DNA of 64,000 nt, from the NCBI GenBank assembly GCA_020055645.1, contig CM034547.1, positions 21,739,013 through 21,803,012 on the forward strand, written 5' to 3'. The DNA is from Tomocerus qinae. Taxonomy: Eukaryota > Arthropoda > Collembola > Entomobryomorpha > Tomoceridae. The position numbers were made by a program, and so were the translations under genes. Numbering within the stretch: the stretch's first letter is position 1; each line of letters begins with the position of its first letter. The notes under the pieces were generated by a model that had not been told where the DNA came from, ran no database searches, and saw only the letters and a program-made list of their open reading frames with translations. Shown here in pieces: positions 12,791-25,318 of the stretch.

Positions 12791-12791
12791 A
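12786..12791 (+). terminator. AATAAA hexamer overlapping the CMPK2 stop codon
   Basis: The stop TAA (12788-12790) is embedded in AATAAA (12786-12791). A second AATAAA at 13119-13124 is the more likely working poly(A) signal, because cleavage about 20 bases after the first would leave almost no 3' UTR. Confidence 0.5.
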
Positions 12792-13301
12792 GTGTGTCAT
12801 ATAATATTTTTATCAGAATGAAGCACGAATGAAGTGAACTTATATTATGCTCTATTGAATTATTAACTTTTGTAGTCCTTGTTATCTGTAAGTTTTCCTC
12901 CTTGTTATTATAGTTAGACTGGAGAATGCTTCTAAATAATTTAGTATGAACGATAATTAATTGTGTTCAGGCTGGTCTCAGAACTGAAATATATATGCGG
13001 TACCATTTTATCAAGCCTCTTCAGATTAATGGTACTATTAAGAAAAGTCTTAAGTGCAACTTAACAGATATTAATTAAATTGTCACACACAATGTTCTCT
13101 TTAAATAATTTGTGAGGCAATAAAGTTCCTTGTTGATTAGGTAGGTGCTGTTATAAATTGTGAATTTGGTCATTTCGCGTTACATTATTCTATTAAATTA
13201 GGGTAACTACAAAAATCAGGTCAGTATGTTGGCAAGTATTGATTATATCCAACGAATTCATTATTACAAATTATTACCGACATTTTTATATAGCCTATAC
13301 A
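12791..13301. other. 3' flank of CMPK2, no further gene
   Basis: This is the probable 3' UTR to about 13140, followed by AT-rich spacer. Confidence 0.4.
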
Positions 13302-13623
13302 CAGTCGAATTCTACATCGCTACTCAGACTTCAATCGGAACTTCACTTGCTCTTCAAATCCCAAGTCGTATTCAGGATTCACTTGAGTAATGACTTGGAA
13401 GTCAAGTTCTAAGGTACCTCCAGACCTACCTTGGCACTTGACTTGAGCTTGACAAATTTTTGAAACTCCCGCTCAAATTTCAATACAAAATAATTTTGAA
13501 GTCTAACTTCGTCAAGTGGGATTCATGAATACCACCCCTACTTGGACTTCAACTTGACTTGAATCAACCCTTACTAAAGTTAGACTTGAAGTGAAGTCTG
13601 AGTAGCGATGTAGAATTTGACTG
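13302..13623. mobile_element. MITE-like element with about 30-bp terminal inverted repeats
   Basis: CAGTCGAATTCTACATCGCT and the bases after it at 13302-13332 recur as a near-perfect reverse complement ending at 13623 (one mismatch in the first 28 bases). The roughly 320-bp interior has many ACTTGACTTGAA / CAAGTCAAGT sub-repeats and no coding capacity. The trinucleotide ACA appears at both outer junctions and might be a short target duplication. The family is unidentified; length and structure fit a miniature inverted-repeat transposable element. Confidence 0.65.
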
Positions 13624-14329
13624 ACAGTCATATACCCACTGTTTCGGTTTGGTGGATTATATTTGTAAGAAAAATTATTGCAGTCGAAGATACTGCCTTT
13701 GCCAAAAGAAAATCAGAGCTTTGCTGATTAAAGCATTGGTCTCAGCCCTCAGCATCTCTATGCATTCCTAATATTGGCAGTTGGTATACGCTTGACCTAT
13801 ATTATTTATAGAAAACTCCCGAGGACCTATATGGGGTGTCAAAATGTTCTTTACTAATGTATGTTCATGTACTTGTAACACATTATGTGTTCTTCTGCAC
13901 ACTGTACCACCCGTTCTTCTTGGGAAGGTTCACGTAAGCATCCAACGCTCCAACTCTCAAAATCAAACTGACATTGAATGCATATTACTAGCCTTAGGAT
14001 TTCTTTATACTTACATATGTTTTTTTTAAAGTTCGCCAAGGACGAATAAGAATACGTATTTAAACTTTAGTTCAATCAACCAATTAAAGCAATAAATAAA
14101 CTACGATTGATGTACAGTTTCTAATTTAAGTTTTCAGTTCTTGTGGTAGATACAATTTAATTTAGGTATACATGGGAAAATTTAATTAATAAAAATTGCT
14201 ACAAATAAATTAAATCTGCGATCTGTTCATATTAAAATATAAAATTATGAGCAAAACTAATTAGAAAGCATTGGTAAATAATAAGGATAATAAAATCATT
14301 TAGTGTTAGTTGCATACATTGTGTGCAAA
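13624..14329. other. Intergenic region before the Kelch gene, no gene recognised
   Basis: Two fully overlapping 61-codon frames on opposite strands (about 13844-14039) have no motif or splice context. The last few hundred bases are probably promoter and 5' UTR of the Kelch gene. Confidence 0.4.
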
Positions 14330-17140
14330 ATGTCTTGCGAAGTGTTTAAATCCAATACTTATAGCAGCAAAATGCTACAAAATCTTCGGGATTTGTGGCA
14401 AAGTGGTTGGTTTTGCGATGTGGAATTAACTTGTGACGGTGAAATTTTCAAGGTAAAGTCAATACGGTTTTGCATGACATTTTAATTGGCTATTGTATGT
14501 GAAAAATTCATTTCAGCTAATTTTATTGTTTTTGTTATTTTCAGGCTCATCGTACAATTTTGGCTTCAAGCAGCACTTACTTCAGAGCAATGTTTACTGG
14601 AGGAATGGCTGAAGAGAACAAATCCCGAATTGAAATAAAAAGTATTACATGTAGCACTTTCTCCACATTACTGTCCTTTATATACACAGGTAATACTTAT
14701 TGCAGTTTATTTAAATACAAGTTATATCTTACATATTTTATTTCAGTATCTTATTTAACGTATGTAGTGGGTTTATTTGTGTAAGGAATTGTTCTTATTG
14801 AATTTGTATTTTATAGGCGAGATTGTATTGTCCTCTAACTCTGTACAAGAAATTCTCACGGCTGCAGATATGCTTGGACTCCCTGAAATTGTAGAATCGT
14901 GCACTGATTATTTGAAGAATGAATTACATCCTAGTAATGCAATGGGAATTTATAGGTAAGTTCTCTCATATAGGCAACTAATTTTCTGAACGTTCGAATA
15001 TATGTATATAGATACTACTTTTATTTATAGATTTGCTGAAAGCCACACGTGTAAAAACTTAGAAAAATTTGCTTCTTCGTATATTTTTCGTCACTTTCCT
15101 CAAGTTTGCGAAAACGAAGAGTTTGTGGAGTCACCGAAAGATGTACTAGTCCAATTTTTAGGAAGTGAAAAGCTGAAAGTTGATTCTGAATTTCAAGTGA
15201 GTCACATTTTATTGCATTTAACACATTAGAATAGATAGAACTAGAACTATAGTAAAAGTTGGCTATCGCTATATTCCTCCAATTGGGGAGTTTTATATAT
15301 AAATTGTATTTGTGTTTAATTAGTAAGAATTAGATCAAAATAAATTGTTAATGCGGAACAACAAGTTGTAGAATGTTGAATGTAAGCAGTTCTCGTTCAA
15401 GTAGCAAGCGTTTATTAGGTTGACTTGAATTGACTAGAGTTGTATTTTCCTGTATAGCTTGTATCGAACTCTCTACATTTTATACCTTATGATATGGTCT
15501 TACGTTTGTCATTTACATAACTATATTGATTATTGACGGTTTAATAATTTTTAAATGTTAATAAATAACAGGTTCTTGCTGCGGCTTTGCGATGGCTTAA
15601 TTACGATGTCACGGCAAGAAAGCAATTTGTTTTTGAAATTTTGAATCACATACGTTTCCCTTTGATCCCATCGAGACTTTTGCAAGAATGTATTATAAAC
15701 ATGGAAGACTTAAGCTTGCAAGTTGCATTAAAAAGTATTCAGAAAGACCTGTCTTTGAAACGCGGATCCTTAGTGAGTCTCATGGCACAGCCCAGAAAAT
15801 GTGCTAAAAAACACATCTATGTAATCGGAGGTTCTCGAAAGGAAGTTTATGGATGGAGACAATTGACGGAAACTACCTTGGATAGCGTTGTTTGTTTCGA
15901 CACGTTTCAGTAAGATTTGAATACTGTTGCAAAACCATCACAGCCAAAAATCAGTTAATTAATATCTAAAACCATTCGATTAAAACTTTGTACAGAAAAA
16001 AATGGACAGACATTTCACCAATGGAAATTGAAAGAATTTTACCAGGAGTAGCAGCATTGGAAGGTTTAATCTATGTCATAGGCGGTGAACAAGAATCGAA
16101 AATTTTGGCTAATGGAGAGGTATTTTGCGATAATTTAAAGTTTTTTTTAAAAATCCCAATGCATTTTGATATCTATAAGCAATGATTTTTATTTTGTTGC
16201 ATTAAGGTTTACAACCCATCTGAAGATGTTTGGACGCAGATTGAAGCCATGATTATTCCCAGATGTGCATTTGGTTTAGCGGCTTGGGAGAACTATTTGT
16301 ATGCCTTTGGAGGTTGGGTTGGAGAAGACATTGGTGGCAGTATAGAGCGTTACGACCCTTATTCGAACGAATGGACAATGATAGGAGATATGGAGGAACC
16401 TAAATTCAGTATGGGCATTTGTTCACATGAAGGGTAAGTGGCTATGTAATCATATTTTGTTAGAACCATGTAGATATACCTATTCAGTCTGTATCAGTAA
16501 TATATTTCATTACTATTATTGTGCACTCACCACGTGAAATATTTATTTTGATTTTATCCTTGTGTTTATTTTCAGATTGATATACATGGTTGGGGGATGT
16601 ACACATAAACAAAGACATGTTAAAGCTTTGCTATCTTTCAATCCGTTCACCTCTGAATGGACAAATTTAAGTCCTATGAAGTATGCAAGAAGTCAAATGG
16701 GCATCGCAATATTGGATAATTATTTATATGCAATTGGAGGAAGCAGTAAACACGGAGATGTTCTTAAATCTGTTGAAAGATACAACTTTGAAGAAGACAA
16801 ATGGCAAGAAGTGGCTAGTATGAGAGTTGGACGGGCCAATCCTGCCGTTGGAGCTGTTGACGGGAAAATTTATTGTATTGGAGGGACTCAGACTTTGGAA
16901 GAGAATTTCTTCAGAGCACAAGTAAGCTATAAAAATATTTGAGCATTAAATGTAACTATAATATAAGGCATTGTAAAATAAAGACTTAGGTATACATAAA
17001 GTTAGGTTTTTCAATGAATATTTGTCCATTGATAGGTTACTATTGCTTCCATGGAGGTATATGATCCACACACAGATAACTGGGATGACTGTAATAATTT
17101 AGCGGATTCTAGGAGTGAAGCGGGCTATGTTGTCATATGA
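14330..17140 (+). CDS. BTB-BACK-Kelch protein (kelch-like family; likely Cullin-3 substrate adaptor)
   Basis: Nine exons (14330-14452, 14545-14689, 14817-14955, 15031-15196, 15572-15909, 15996-16119, 16207-16433, 16576-16921, 17036-17140) give 570 residues, typical for the family. The BTB domain occupies about residues 15-125 (FCDVELTCDGEIFKAHRTIL, SSTYFRAMFTGGM). The BACK domain occupies about 130-235 (AESHTCKNLEKFAS, EEFVESP, ALRWLNYD). Six Kelch repeats follow, each with the Gly-Gly doublet after a hydrophobic strand (IYVIGG, IYVIGG, LYAFGG, IYMVGG, LYAIGG, IYCIGG) and later Tyr and Trp. Such proteins bring substrates bound by the propeller to Cullin-3 ubiquitin ligases. I cannot assign a specific orthologue. 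The gene converges on the minus-strand coiled-coil gene with 250 bases between the stop codons. Confidence 0.92.
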
Positions 17141-17390
17141 CGCACTAATATGCACACCTATACAAAATGCATTAAAAATACATGTATACTAATGAATTAC
17201 AAAAGATTTTGCTAACGCACTGTTTATGTCATTTCTTTATTATTTTCGATGAAGCGTACTAAAGTATTAAAACAAATAAACTCTAATCGAATGTTGGGCT
17301 TACATTACCAAAAAAGATTATACTTAATTATTCTCGCATTGCGTATTGTCTTTCATAGATTTGATACATAGTTGTGATGTCATTTTCATG

Positions 17391-18251
17391 TTACATGCTG
17401 AATTCTTTACAGAGGTTGTAGAATTGTGAATGACATGCCATAATCTCCTGGTTAGCAAATTCGCTAACGGTGGCCCAATCTTCCTCTAAATTTTCTTTTT
17501 CGGATATTAAAGCTTTATTTGTCGGCCTAAAGATATAAATACATCGTTAAAAGTGTGTTCTTTTCTTCAAATACATGTACAATATTTATATCATCGTAAT
17601 TAAATCCTTACATATGCACAATTGTAACTGAACTAGTAAGTAGTGTACTTTCCGTTTCAAGGTCTGAATCGCTACAATTGTTGGCAATCATTTCTTTCAA
17701 TTTTTGCAGTGTCGCAGATCGTCTTATACTATTTTTCTGCATAATAAACAATTTGCAAATGAGAATCGTATAAAATATGATGAAATTCAAAGTGTGACCA
17801 AGTTTGTAGTAACAGTCTCTAATCATCGCTTACAATCATGCGTGTGAAAGTTTCCTCAAATTTCTTCTGATACATTTCAAGTTGTTTTTCAACTTTCGAT
17901 ATTTTATCAGATATTTCTTCACATTCTTCACGGAATAAGCGATACTGAATGTACAGTTTTCTGTTTATCGAAAATTGGTAATGAAAATTGTGGAGGCGAT
18001 GAAGAAATTCTAACTGCTATAAGGTAACATAATTAATTAGGTTAGATATAGTAATAAAATATTGATACTTAGGATAAGATCAGACCTTAATGATATTTCA
18101 TTCGTCGAAACAATAGTAATTAATTTACCTCTTCTTGAATTTTCAACCTTGATTCCATGAATTGAACGTATATTTTGTCGCATTCGACAAGAGCATCAAT
18201 TTTTTCATTAATAATAGGTTGTGTAACAGAGCCGTTGATAACAATGTCCAT
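17391..18251 (-). CDS. Small coiled-coil protein, unknown function
   Basis: Four exons on the minus strand (18251-18129, 18016-17834, 17736-17612, 17526-17391) encode 188 residues. All introns are GT-AG, and the third splits a His-Met pair (CAT AT|G). Residues about 15-110 are strongly helical and charged (for example FREECEEISDKISKVEKQLE and YQKKFEETFTRM), fitting a coiled coil. A Ser/Thr/Asp-rich linker follows (NNCSDSDLETEST), then a second helical C-terminal stretch. No membrane segment, signal peptide or catalytic motif is visible. The shape resembles small subunits of cytoskeletal or kinetochore complexes, but I see no diagnostic motif. The exon-intron structure is self-consistent, so I am confident it is a gene and not of its role. 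Confidence 0.72.
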
Positions 18252-21200
18252 TGTTATGTTGAACCAAAATGTAATACCTACTGCTGAAGTGTATAATATA
18301 GCTCGTTTAGTAATAATTTATTACCCACAAATGACAAAGGTATAGGCAATGCACTAACCTGTAGTCCGAAAATCCGTTAAATCAGCTAATATTCAATATG
18401 AGGACACATTTTTTTGGTTTCTGAAGAATAAATTCTACTCGAATGGAAATCTCAAAATGCACATGAGACGGATTAGACTATTCTCCCAATGTCAATATAT
18501 AGGTATACATTCGTATAGTTATAATACCATTAAAATATTGTACAATAGACATTTAAAATGTCGTAAACCCATTGTTAGCACGATATAATTTTCTACGTAG
18601 CTGTTAATTAGTAATTTTGAAGTTCGATGAAATATGCCACTGCAACTGCATGCTGTCGTAAAGTATTCAAAGCCTAAAATGAGGATTTAAGTCGTTGTCG
18701 TTGCTCCCAATATTGTCTTTAGAAATCAGTCAATATTATTGTCTGTACAGTGTACACTCGTTGCCTTTGCACAAAGGCATGATTTGTGTGCATATGTACA
18801 ACAATTAATAAATTAATTGACAGCTTGTAAAGGAATGTGACAGTAGCTTTGATTGGTAAATAGTGTTTCCAATTGTGTATTACGCAACGCAAAGGACATT
18901 ATCTAGAATTTAATGAACATTTTATTGATTTTACCAATTTATTGTTGTTATTATACTGCTGGTGCTGGTGTACTCAAGATATTATGCAGGCTTTTTAATT
19001 AGATGATTGTAAACCATATATAGCCTTACATTTTCTAAGAGAACACTATTGTGCTAAAGAATTAATTAATGCAACCTTAAAACGCTATAAGTTAGAATAT
19101 TGTACAGCGAGCAATGATCATTTACAGCCTATGATTTTATAAGGGTGCATTGTTCTAATATAAATACATATCAATATCGGTATGTCGATATACATTTTTA
19201 ACACTTACACATACCTCTGCCTGTATTACATGTGTATTAATAAACTGCAATATCCAGACAATTGCGTGATATATTGTAAGGAACCACGCTGCAGTTTGAA
19301 GTTCAGAATAATTTTAAGCAAGGCCGGAGTAAGAATGACGTGAACGTGACAGACAAGAGTGCTTAAATATGCATTGCTATTCTAATTACTTGGAAGTCTA
19401 GAGGAAATACTGTACTAGTTTTCGTACAGCGTGCTTTTGTACTCTACATACTTCTTAGTATGTGTAATTTATCTACACGATAAAAATGAAATGCAGTTTT
19501 CAGTTGACTTAACTAAATATTACGTGCATTTATAATATTCTGTCCGTAGTGCTATAGTGCACTTCACTAACCACTCACATTGTGGCAGGCATTAACTCTA
19601 GTGATTTTTAGTTTACGATATGACAAATTTTTATAAATATTATAAATACATTGATAAAATATAAAACTAAAGGATTCAATAAAAACCTAGATCTTCAAAG
19701 AATTATAGAAGCAAATGTTAAGCAGCTAAGTATTACTATATTATGAGCTATAGGGTGTCATATTATATCAACTGAAAAGCTGGGTGGTATAATTTATGAT
19801 TATTCAGTGAAGTTTATATTCGTAAACTCGATTATATGCTGGAGATAATATAGGGGCATCTATGCAAAGAGTCTCCTACAATTTTTTTTTTCATTGAAAC
19901 TGTAATGTTTTCACTAAATCCAACTTTCTATTTAATTGGTGTTTTATTCTCCAAATCGAAATCAATTCCAACTTCTAATGGTAGAATTGTGCATTGTAAT
20001 CTGGTGTAGGTCGCAATCAAGAGTTATGCCTAATAAGTGACAGAAGTTATCGTGAAGACACAACCAAGGGTGAATGTATTATCGGCCCAACACAACAACA
20101 GTCATTTATTTGTTGAAATCGCAACTCAAGATGTGAAAAATGCATTTAATACTCTTTGTGAAAAGAACTTTCTGATTGAGCTGATTCAGATTTCATGTCC
20201 TCGGGGATAAATCCAAATGAATAGGAGTATTTTATAATTTATACAACTTATAGGTATAATGGCTTCTTTCCTTTGACGAGTTCATATTATTGCATGTGGA
20301 TGGAATGCAATTTTTAATTCATCATCATATCCATTTCCTATTTATAATTTAAATTACACTATTTGTATATTGAACATAGGTTCGTACTTCTTTCCATTAA
20401 AAGTGAAAAGTTTCATTCAACAGTTTATTTTTTGTTATCGTTAGCTGAGTTATTATGGGTGTTATGATATGAACCTAGAAGATTACATTATATTACTGGA
20501 TGATATTCACGTGTCTATTTCACATATCTATTACTAATACAGCACATCATGTTGTTACATATTAACACTACATATTAATGCTATGTACATGTAATGTGAC
20601 ATATTTTATATATGGGCCTGACAGGTTTGATAATCTTAAGTCATGTCGGTCAACTCAAGTCGTTTTTATTGAGCTTGTTATTTTCATATTGAGAGCAACT
20701 GTCAAAGAATGTTGTTTTGGCCACGAAGATGACTTCGACTGTTTACCTTGGCTTATTTGAAATATTGAGTTACCATATGATGTGATATTATAATTGACTC
20801 TAGCATTAACAATAATAACAAACTGAAGGAAGATTAGATAATATTTTTTGCAATTAAATTGGTAAACATTTTCCTAATTTTCCTGCATTTTTGTAACTCA
20901 CATAATATTTCATGAATTCCGTTGTTCCTTCCTACCGCGATAAGACAGGAATCACCTTGTATCACATAATGTTAATGTATGAATTGAAATATCTCATTAT
21001 GTATCGTCTACAGATATGTTCGTAATTTTTGTCTATTTTAACCTGTTTATGCATACAGGCAACACGTGCACTCTTAGTATTTATGATTTTGTTGTGAGAA
21101 TTGCATCAACAGTCGAATTTTCTCCTGTGGGCATTCCGTTAGGCTCAGTCGTATAAATTGATGAGTCCAAAGGTTCTTTTTGCCAAAAGTCAGTATATTT

Positions 21201-22030
21201 GATATTTAAATGGGCTGTAAGCAAATAGCTTTCGATTCTATACAATGTTAACAGGGGCAATATATTCAAAGGTCTACGGTTCAAGTCCAAATTATAAAGT
21301 TATCGGACTTATCTGCAGTCTCATGTTTTAACAGTGGCGTGATTGAACCATCCTTAATCTACATTCTACAGATAACAGTGTCAGCACTCTATGTATTTTA
21401 TTTCGCCAGGAGTGTTTAAAACATGTATACAATTAACTCACTGCTAATTAAGTGTTCACTCCTTCCCCAACTTGAGACCGTCATCATTGTATATTGCACC
21501 ATATGTAGTATTCTACTCTGACTTGCCCTCATTCTATGGGTTAAGTGCAAATTATAAGTGAAATGCTATAAAACTTAGCAGTGAGTATCATTTAAAAATC
21601 TGCTACACGATTAGTGTATTGTGTACATGTGTCTAAGTCGCACTTACTAATATAATTATGATACAAATTATCAGTAGATAAAAGGATAATGAAACGTTTT
21701 GAGCTGTCAACATACACTATCAATGCATTGCTCTGCCAAATGAACTTTACACTGTCATAAAGCACAAGTGACATCATATTTTGTATAAATTGACCAAGTA
21801 AACAATATCAGAAGTTTAATTGCCTTTTCAACATTCAGTTGAGATTGTCTACAATTTATCGTTGGTTTTACAGTTATAGGAAATTCAACAACATATTTAC
21901 ACACATCTTGTGCCTAAAATCTCATCTTTGTGTAAAATATAGTATGTGTGGTAAAATACAGTCAACCGTTTCTTCGTAGATTCTGAGAAAAGCCAATTTG
22001 TCTCTTATAGTTCAAAACAGCAATATCAAA
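18252..22030. other. Gene-poor spacer, no gene recognised
   Basis: About 3.8 kb of AT-rich DNA lies between the coiled-coil gene and the CARD gene, both of which face away from it. It therefore contains both promoter regions. Short frames here (20578-20760, 21081-21290, 21592-21777) are isolated and show no motif. Confidence 0.4.
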
Positions 22031-25000
22031 ATGGCTTTTATGTGTCCACATTTAATTGAACAGTATTATGTGAAAGTGGGAGAGATTCTTTACACATACA
22101 AACCTCAGATTGTGTTACTAGTCAAATACAAAGATGTGTCTGACGGACTCATCCTTCGAGGAAGTTTGCGCAAAGAAGAACATGATGTTATAATAAAAAT
22201 GAAAAGTTCCAAATCCCAAGTGGAAGCATTACTCCTGATCATTCCAAAACGGTAAGTAAATAAAATGTAAACCCTGCTGAATAAATTCATACATTAAAAT
22301 AGTTAAGTCTTATTACCATCTTGTATTGGATAAGAAAACGAATGCAGTTGTGTTTATAAGTATAAATAAGAATCATTGAGTCCGCTACTACTTCATCCCG
22401 CAATTGTAAATGATAATACAATGTAGTGTGTGTGCATAATGGAAAAATATGTGATATTTTCAGGATGTGGGGCCTGGAGAATTTTATTACGGTGTTGATT
22501 GACCAAAATGTCAACGTATGGCTCATGGAAGAAATGTTTCAGTCATATGTTCGTCATTTGGTAAACAGTATTAAAAAACAACAAGCAGAGAAAAAATGTG
22601 AATGCCTCCAGTTAAAAGATGGATCCTACTTTCGACGCAAATGGATACAGATGCTAAAGATATTTGATGCTTGTAAGAATTATAATTGATTCATTTTTCC
22701 TCTTAGTAGTAGCCAATCTTGAATAATTACTAAAGTGTATGGTTTTGCTACAGGGATTTACAACGTTGGAACTTCATTGGGTTTTATGTCACAAACGCTA
22801 TATCCCGTTAATAATTCCTTGGCATTCATTAACAATAAAATACCATTGCCTCTACCTAGAAAGACACCTCGGCAACTACTGCAGCTGCAATGTAGTGATT
22901 CAATGGGCTATACAGATGACCAATCTGTTACTGTCACCGAAGTTGATGACGATGATGTCTTTGAACAAGGTATTATATAAATTATAGATAATCCTTATGT
23001 GTATTAAACATGATTAACTATATTTTAATCTTCTAATCCACTTATTTTGTGTTATGCAGGAGATTATAACTCATCTCCTGCCAGTAATCAAATAATCGGT
23101 ATAATACCAAGAGAAACAATAGCAAAGCCTATCCGAGCGATTACTAATGGACTTATTATTACTCCTCTAAAGGCTTTGAATCTGTCGCTAACACGGAGTG
23201 TCGACTGCTTATCAAATCTAACAAGCTCCACTTTGCAGATATCTGAATCATCAGCTAATCGATGTGCTGCAGCGTACCCTTTGCATAAAATTACAACAGG
23301 AACGCACTCAGAAGCCCTAATATCTGTCAGACCAAGTATGATGTCATCCTCACTTAAATCTCATAACTTATTTTCAGATTCCTTATCTGAATTCTCCTTT
23401 AACTCGTCCTCAGTCTCTTCGTTAGAGAACAATACCTTTAATAGCTGGAGCCCTACCTTGGCAAGAATTTCCCAAAAGTATTCTACTGAGTCAACCAATT
23501 CAGCTTTAAAAACTCCAACCCCTAAAGGTTCAACAACGTCATCCATAAAAGTTGATTCAAGATCTCCCAAGCCAACTGTGATAAACCCCAGCAGGTTTTC
23601 CACATCTTCGACGAAGGCTTTAACCACGACATTAAAATCCCCAGTCTCACAAAGACTTGTAAGATCATCAACAACTCTGGCAAAATCATCCCCTTCTTTG
23701 CTAAAATCTCCGGTATCCCAAAAATCTACTACATCACAACCGAAAACAGTCGTGGTAGCTCCAAAGATTTCTGCATCAACACCGAAAGCCTCTACGAAAA
23801 CTGGAACTACAGAATACATTCCTGAATTCTCTGAAGATTACATTATAGCTGTAGGTGGAGAGTTCGATATTGTTGAAATTGAAACGGATCCAGAAGGTGT
23901 TCTCCCAACTTCCTCTAGTACACGAAGCGTGGGGACAAATACGATTTTCCATCATTCTACTGTTCAACAAAATCTGAAGTCGACAACAATTTCTCCGATA
24001 AAAGCTAAATCAGCTTCAGTATCGTCCACTCTAGACCAGAGAAATTCACCAACCTCACCAAGGCTAAGCCAGCCTTTAATGGCATCAAAGACCCCTTCAA
24101 TAATCAAACCTTCTACAACTCTTAACCGAAGTTTGTCATCAACGTCGAATCGAACTTCTCCGCGACTAAGTGATCCCTCACTGAAATTGAAACCAACAAT
24201 TCCAAAGACTTCAGACTTTTCAACTTCCAATAAAAGTTCTAAAAGACTGAGCGATCCTTCAATATCTTCCACACCCATAATTCTAGACAAAAATGAAACT
24301 ATTTCCGTTTCAGAATCAGCCCCTTTAAGGTCCAGCGATCCTTCAATAACCCCAGAACTACTGGAAAATAATGAACCAATTTCGACTTCTGAGGTTTTTA
24401 ACCTAAACCAAAGTTCTCCAACACTGAGCATTTCGTCAATACCATTGACCCCAGAAACTTCCCAAGAAAATGATACAAAATTGATTTCAATACCTGAAAG
24501 CGCGAGCTCTTCAGAAAACCCGACAGCTATCGATTCGTCGGAAGTGCAAAGTACTTTGGCCAATGCAGCTCTTGAAACTGAAACTTTAAACGAAATTTCC
24601 TTGGTCTCCCAAAAGCTGAGCAGTCCAATAGTTGTCCCAGAAATCACTAAATTGTCTTCGCCCAAATCATCCGATGAAGGCATATCAATGAGTTCTTCAG
24701 AGACAGTAAATTCGTCGAATACAGATTCTACCAGCACAACTTCCGAAGAAGATAGCCCTGTTGGTAAATCGTCTTTATCAAAATCGTCTTCTTTGCCGAA
24801 TGCTAAATCATCTTCGAAAGGAGGAATGAAACGTTCTCTTACATCTGTTTTTGACCGTTTGTCAAAACCCAAAACAAAAGAGACAAAAGAAAAAAGCCAA
24901 TCCGAAAAAACGGATGCTGGAAGAGTAAGGAAAAATCCACTAAAATAAAGTAATAAAATTTTTGCATGTATTTACATTTCTTTTTCATGAATTTTCACTA

Positions 25001-25318
25001 ACGTTAAATTTCTTGTTATTCTAGAAAGCAGTATCGCACAAAAAATTGACAAGTACAGTTGAAGGTATTAAAACTTCGGAATCAAAATCAGAAAGTAATT
25101 TAACTACAGATATGAAGAAACCTGTCCCTACAAAAGCATCGCCCAAAGTTGTTCCTTCCCGTCCCAAATTCAATACATCAACTAAAATAAAGCCACCCCC
25201 TCCACCACCACCGATGTATGATCGCCTTTCACCTGAAGATTACGCATCTCAGCAAATGAACATCGAGTGGCTGAAGAAATGGGATGATGCAGAATTAGTA
25301 TCAGCTACCACAACTTAA
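22031..25318 (+). CDS. CARD-like domain protein with long Ser/Thr/Pro-rich tail
   Basis: Five exons (22031-22251, 22464-22672, 22754-22969, 23060-24924, 25025-25318) give 934 residues; junction phases match throughout. The start is the first in-frame ATG. Residues about 5-105 fit the CARD pattern: an amphipathic helix (HLIEQYYVKVGEIL), a central VSDGLILRGSLRKEEHDVI, and then SKSQVEALLLIIPKR-WGLENFITVL, matching the 'LL..L..rG...F...L' end of CARDs. CARDs assemble death-fold filaments in apoptosis and innate signalling. Residues about 215-835 are Ser/Thr/Pro-rich with repeated RLSDPS / RSSDPS / TSPRLS motifs, probably disordered and phosphorylated. Near the C-terminus are a seven-proline run (894-900) and a short conserved-looking SPEDYASQQMNIEWLKKWDD helix. 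There is no membrane anchor, unlike MAVS. The gene model is solid; the CARD call is by pattern only. Confidence 0.75.

Noticed and set aside
23361-24872. Long minus-strand frames (152 and 302 codons)
   Set aside because: They are antisense shadows of the Ser/Thr-rich fourth exon of the CARD-like gene, which has consistent splice sites on the plus strand.
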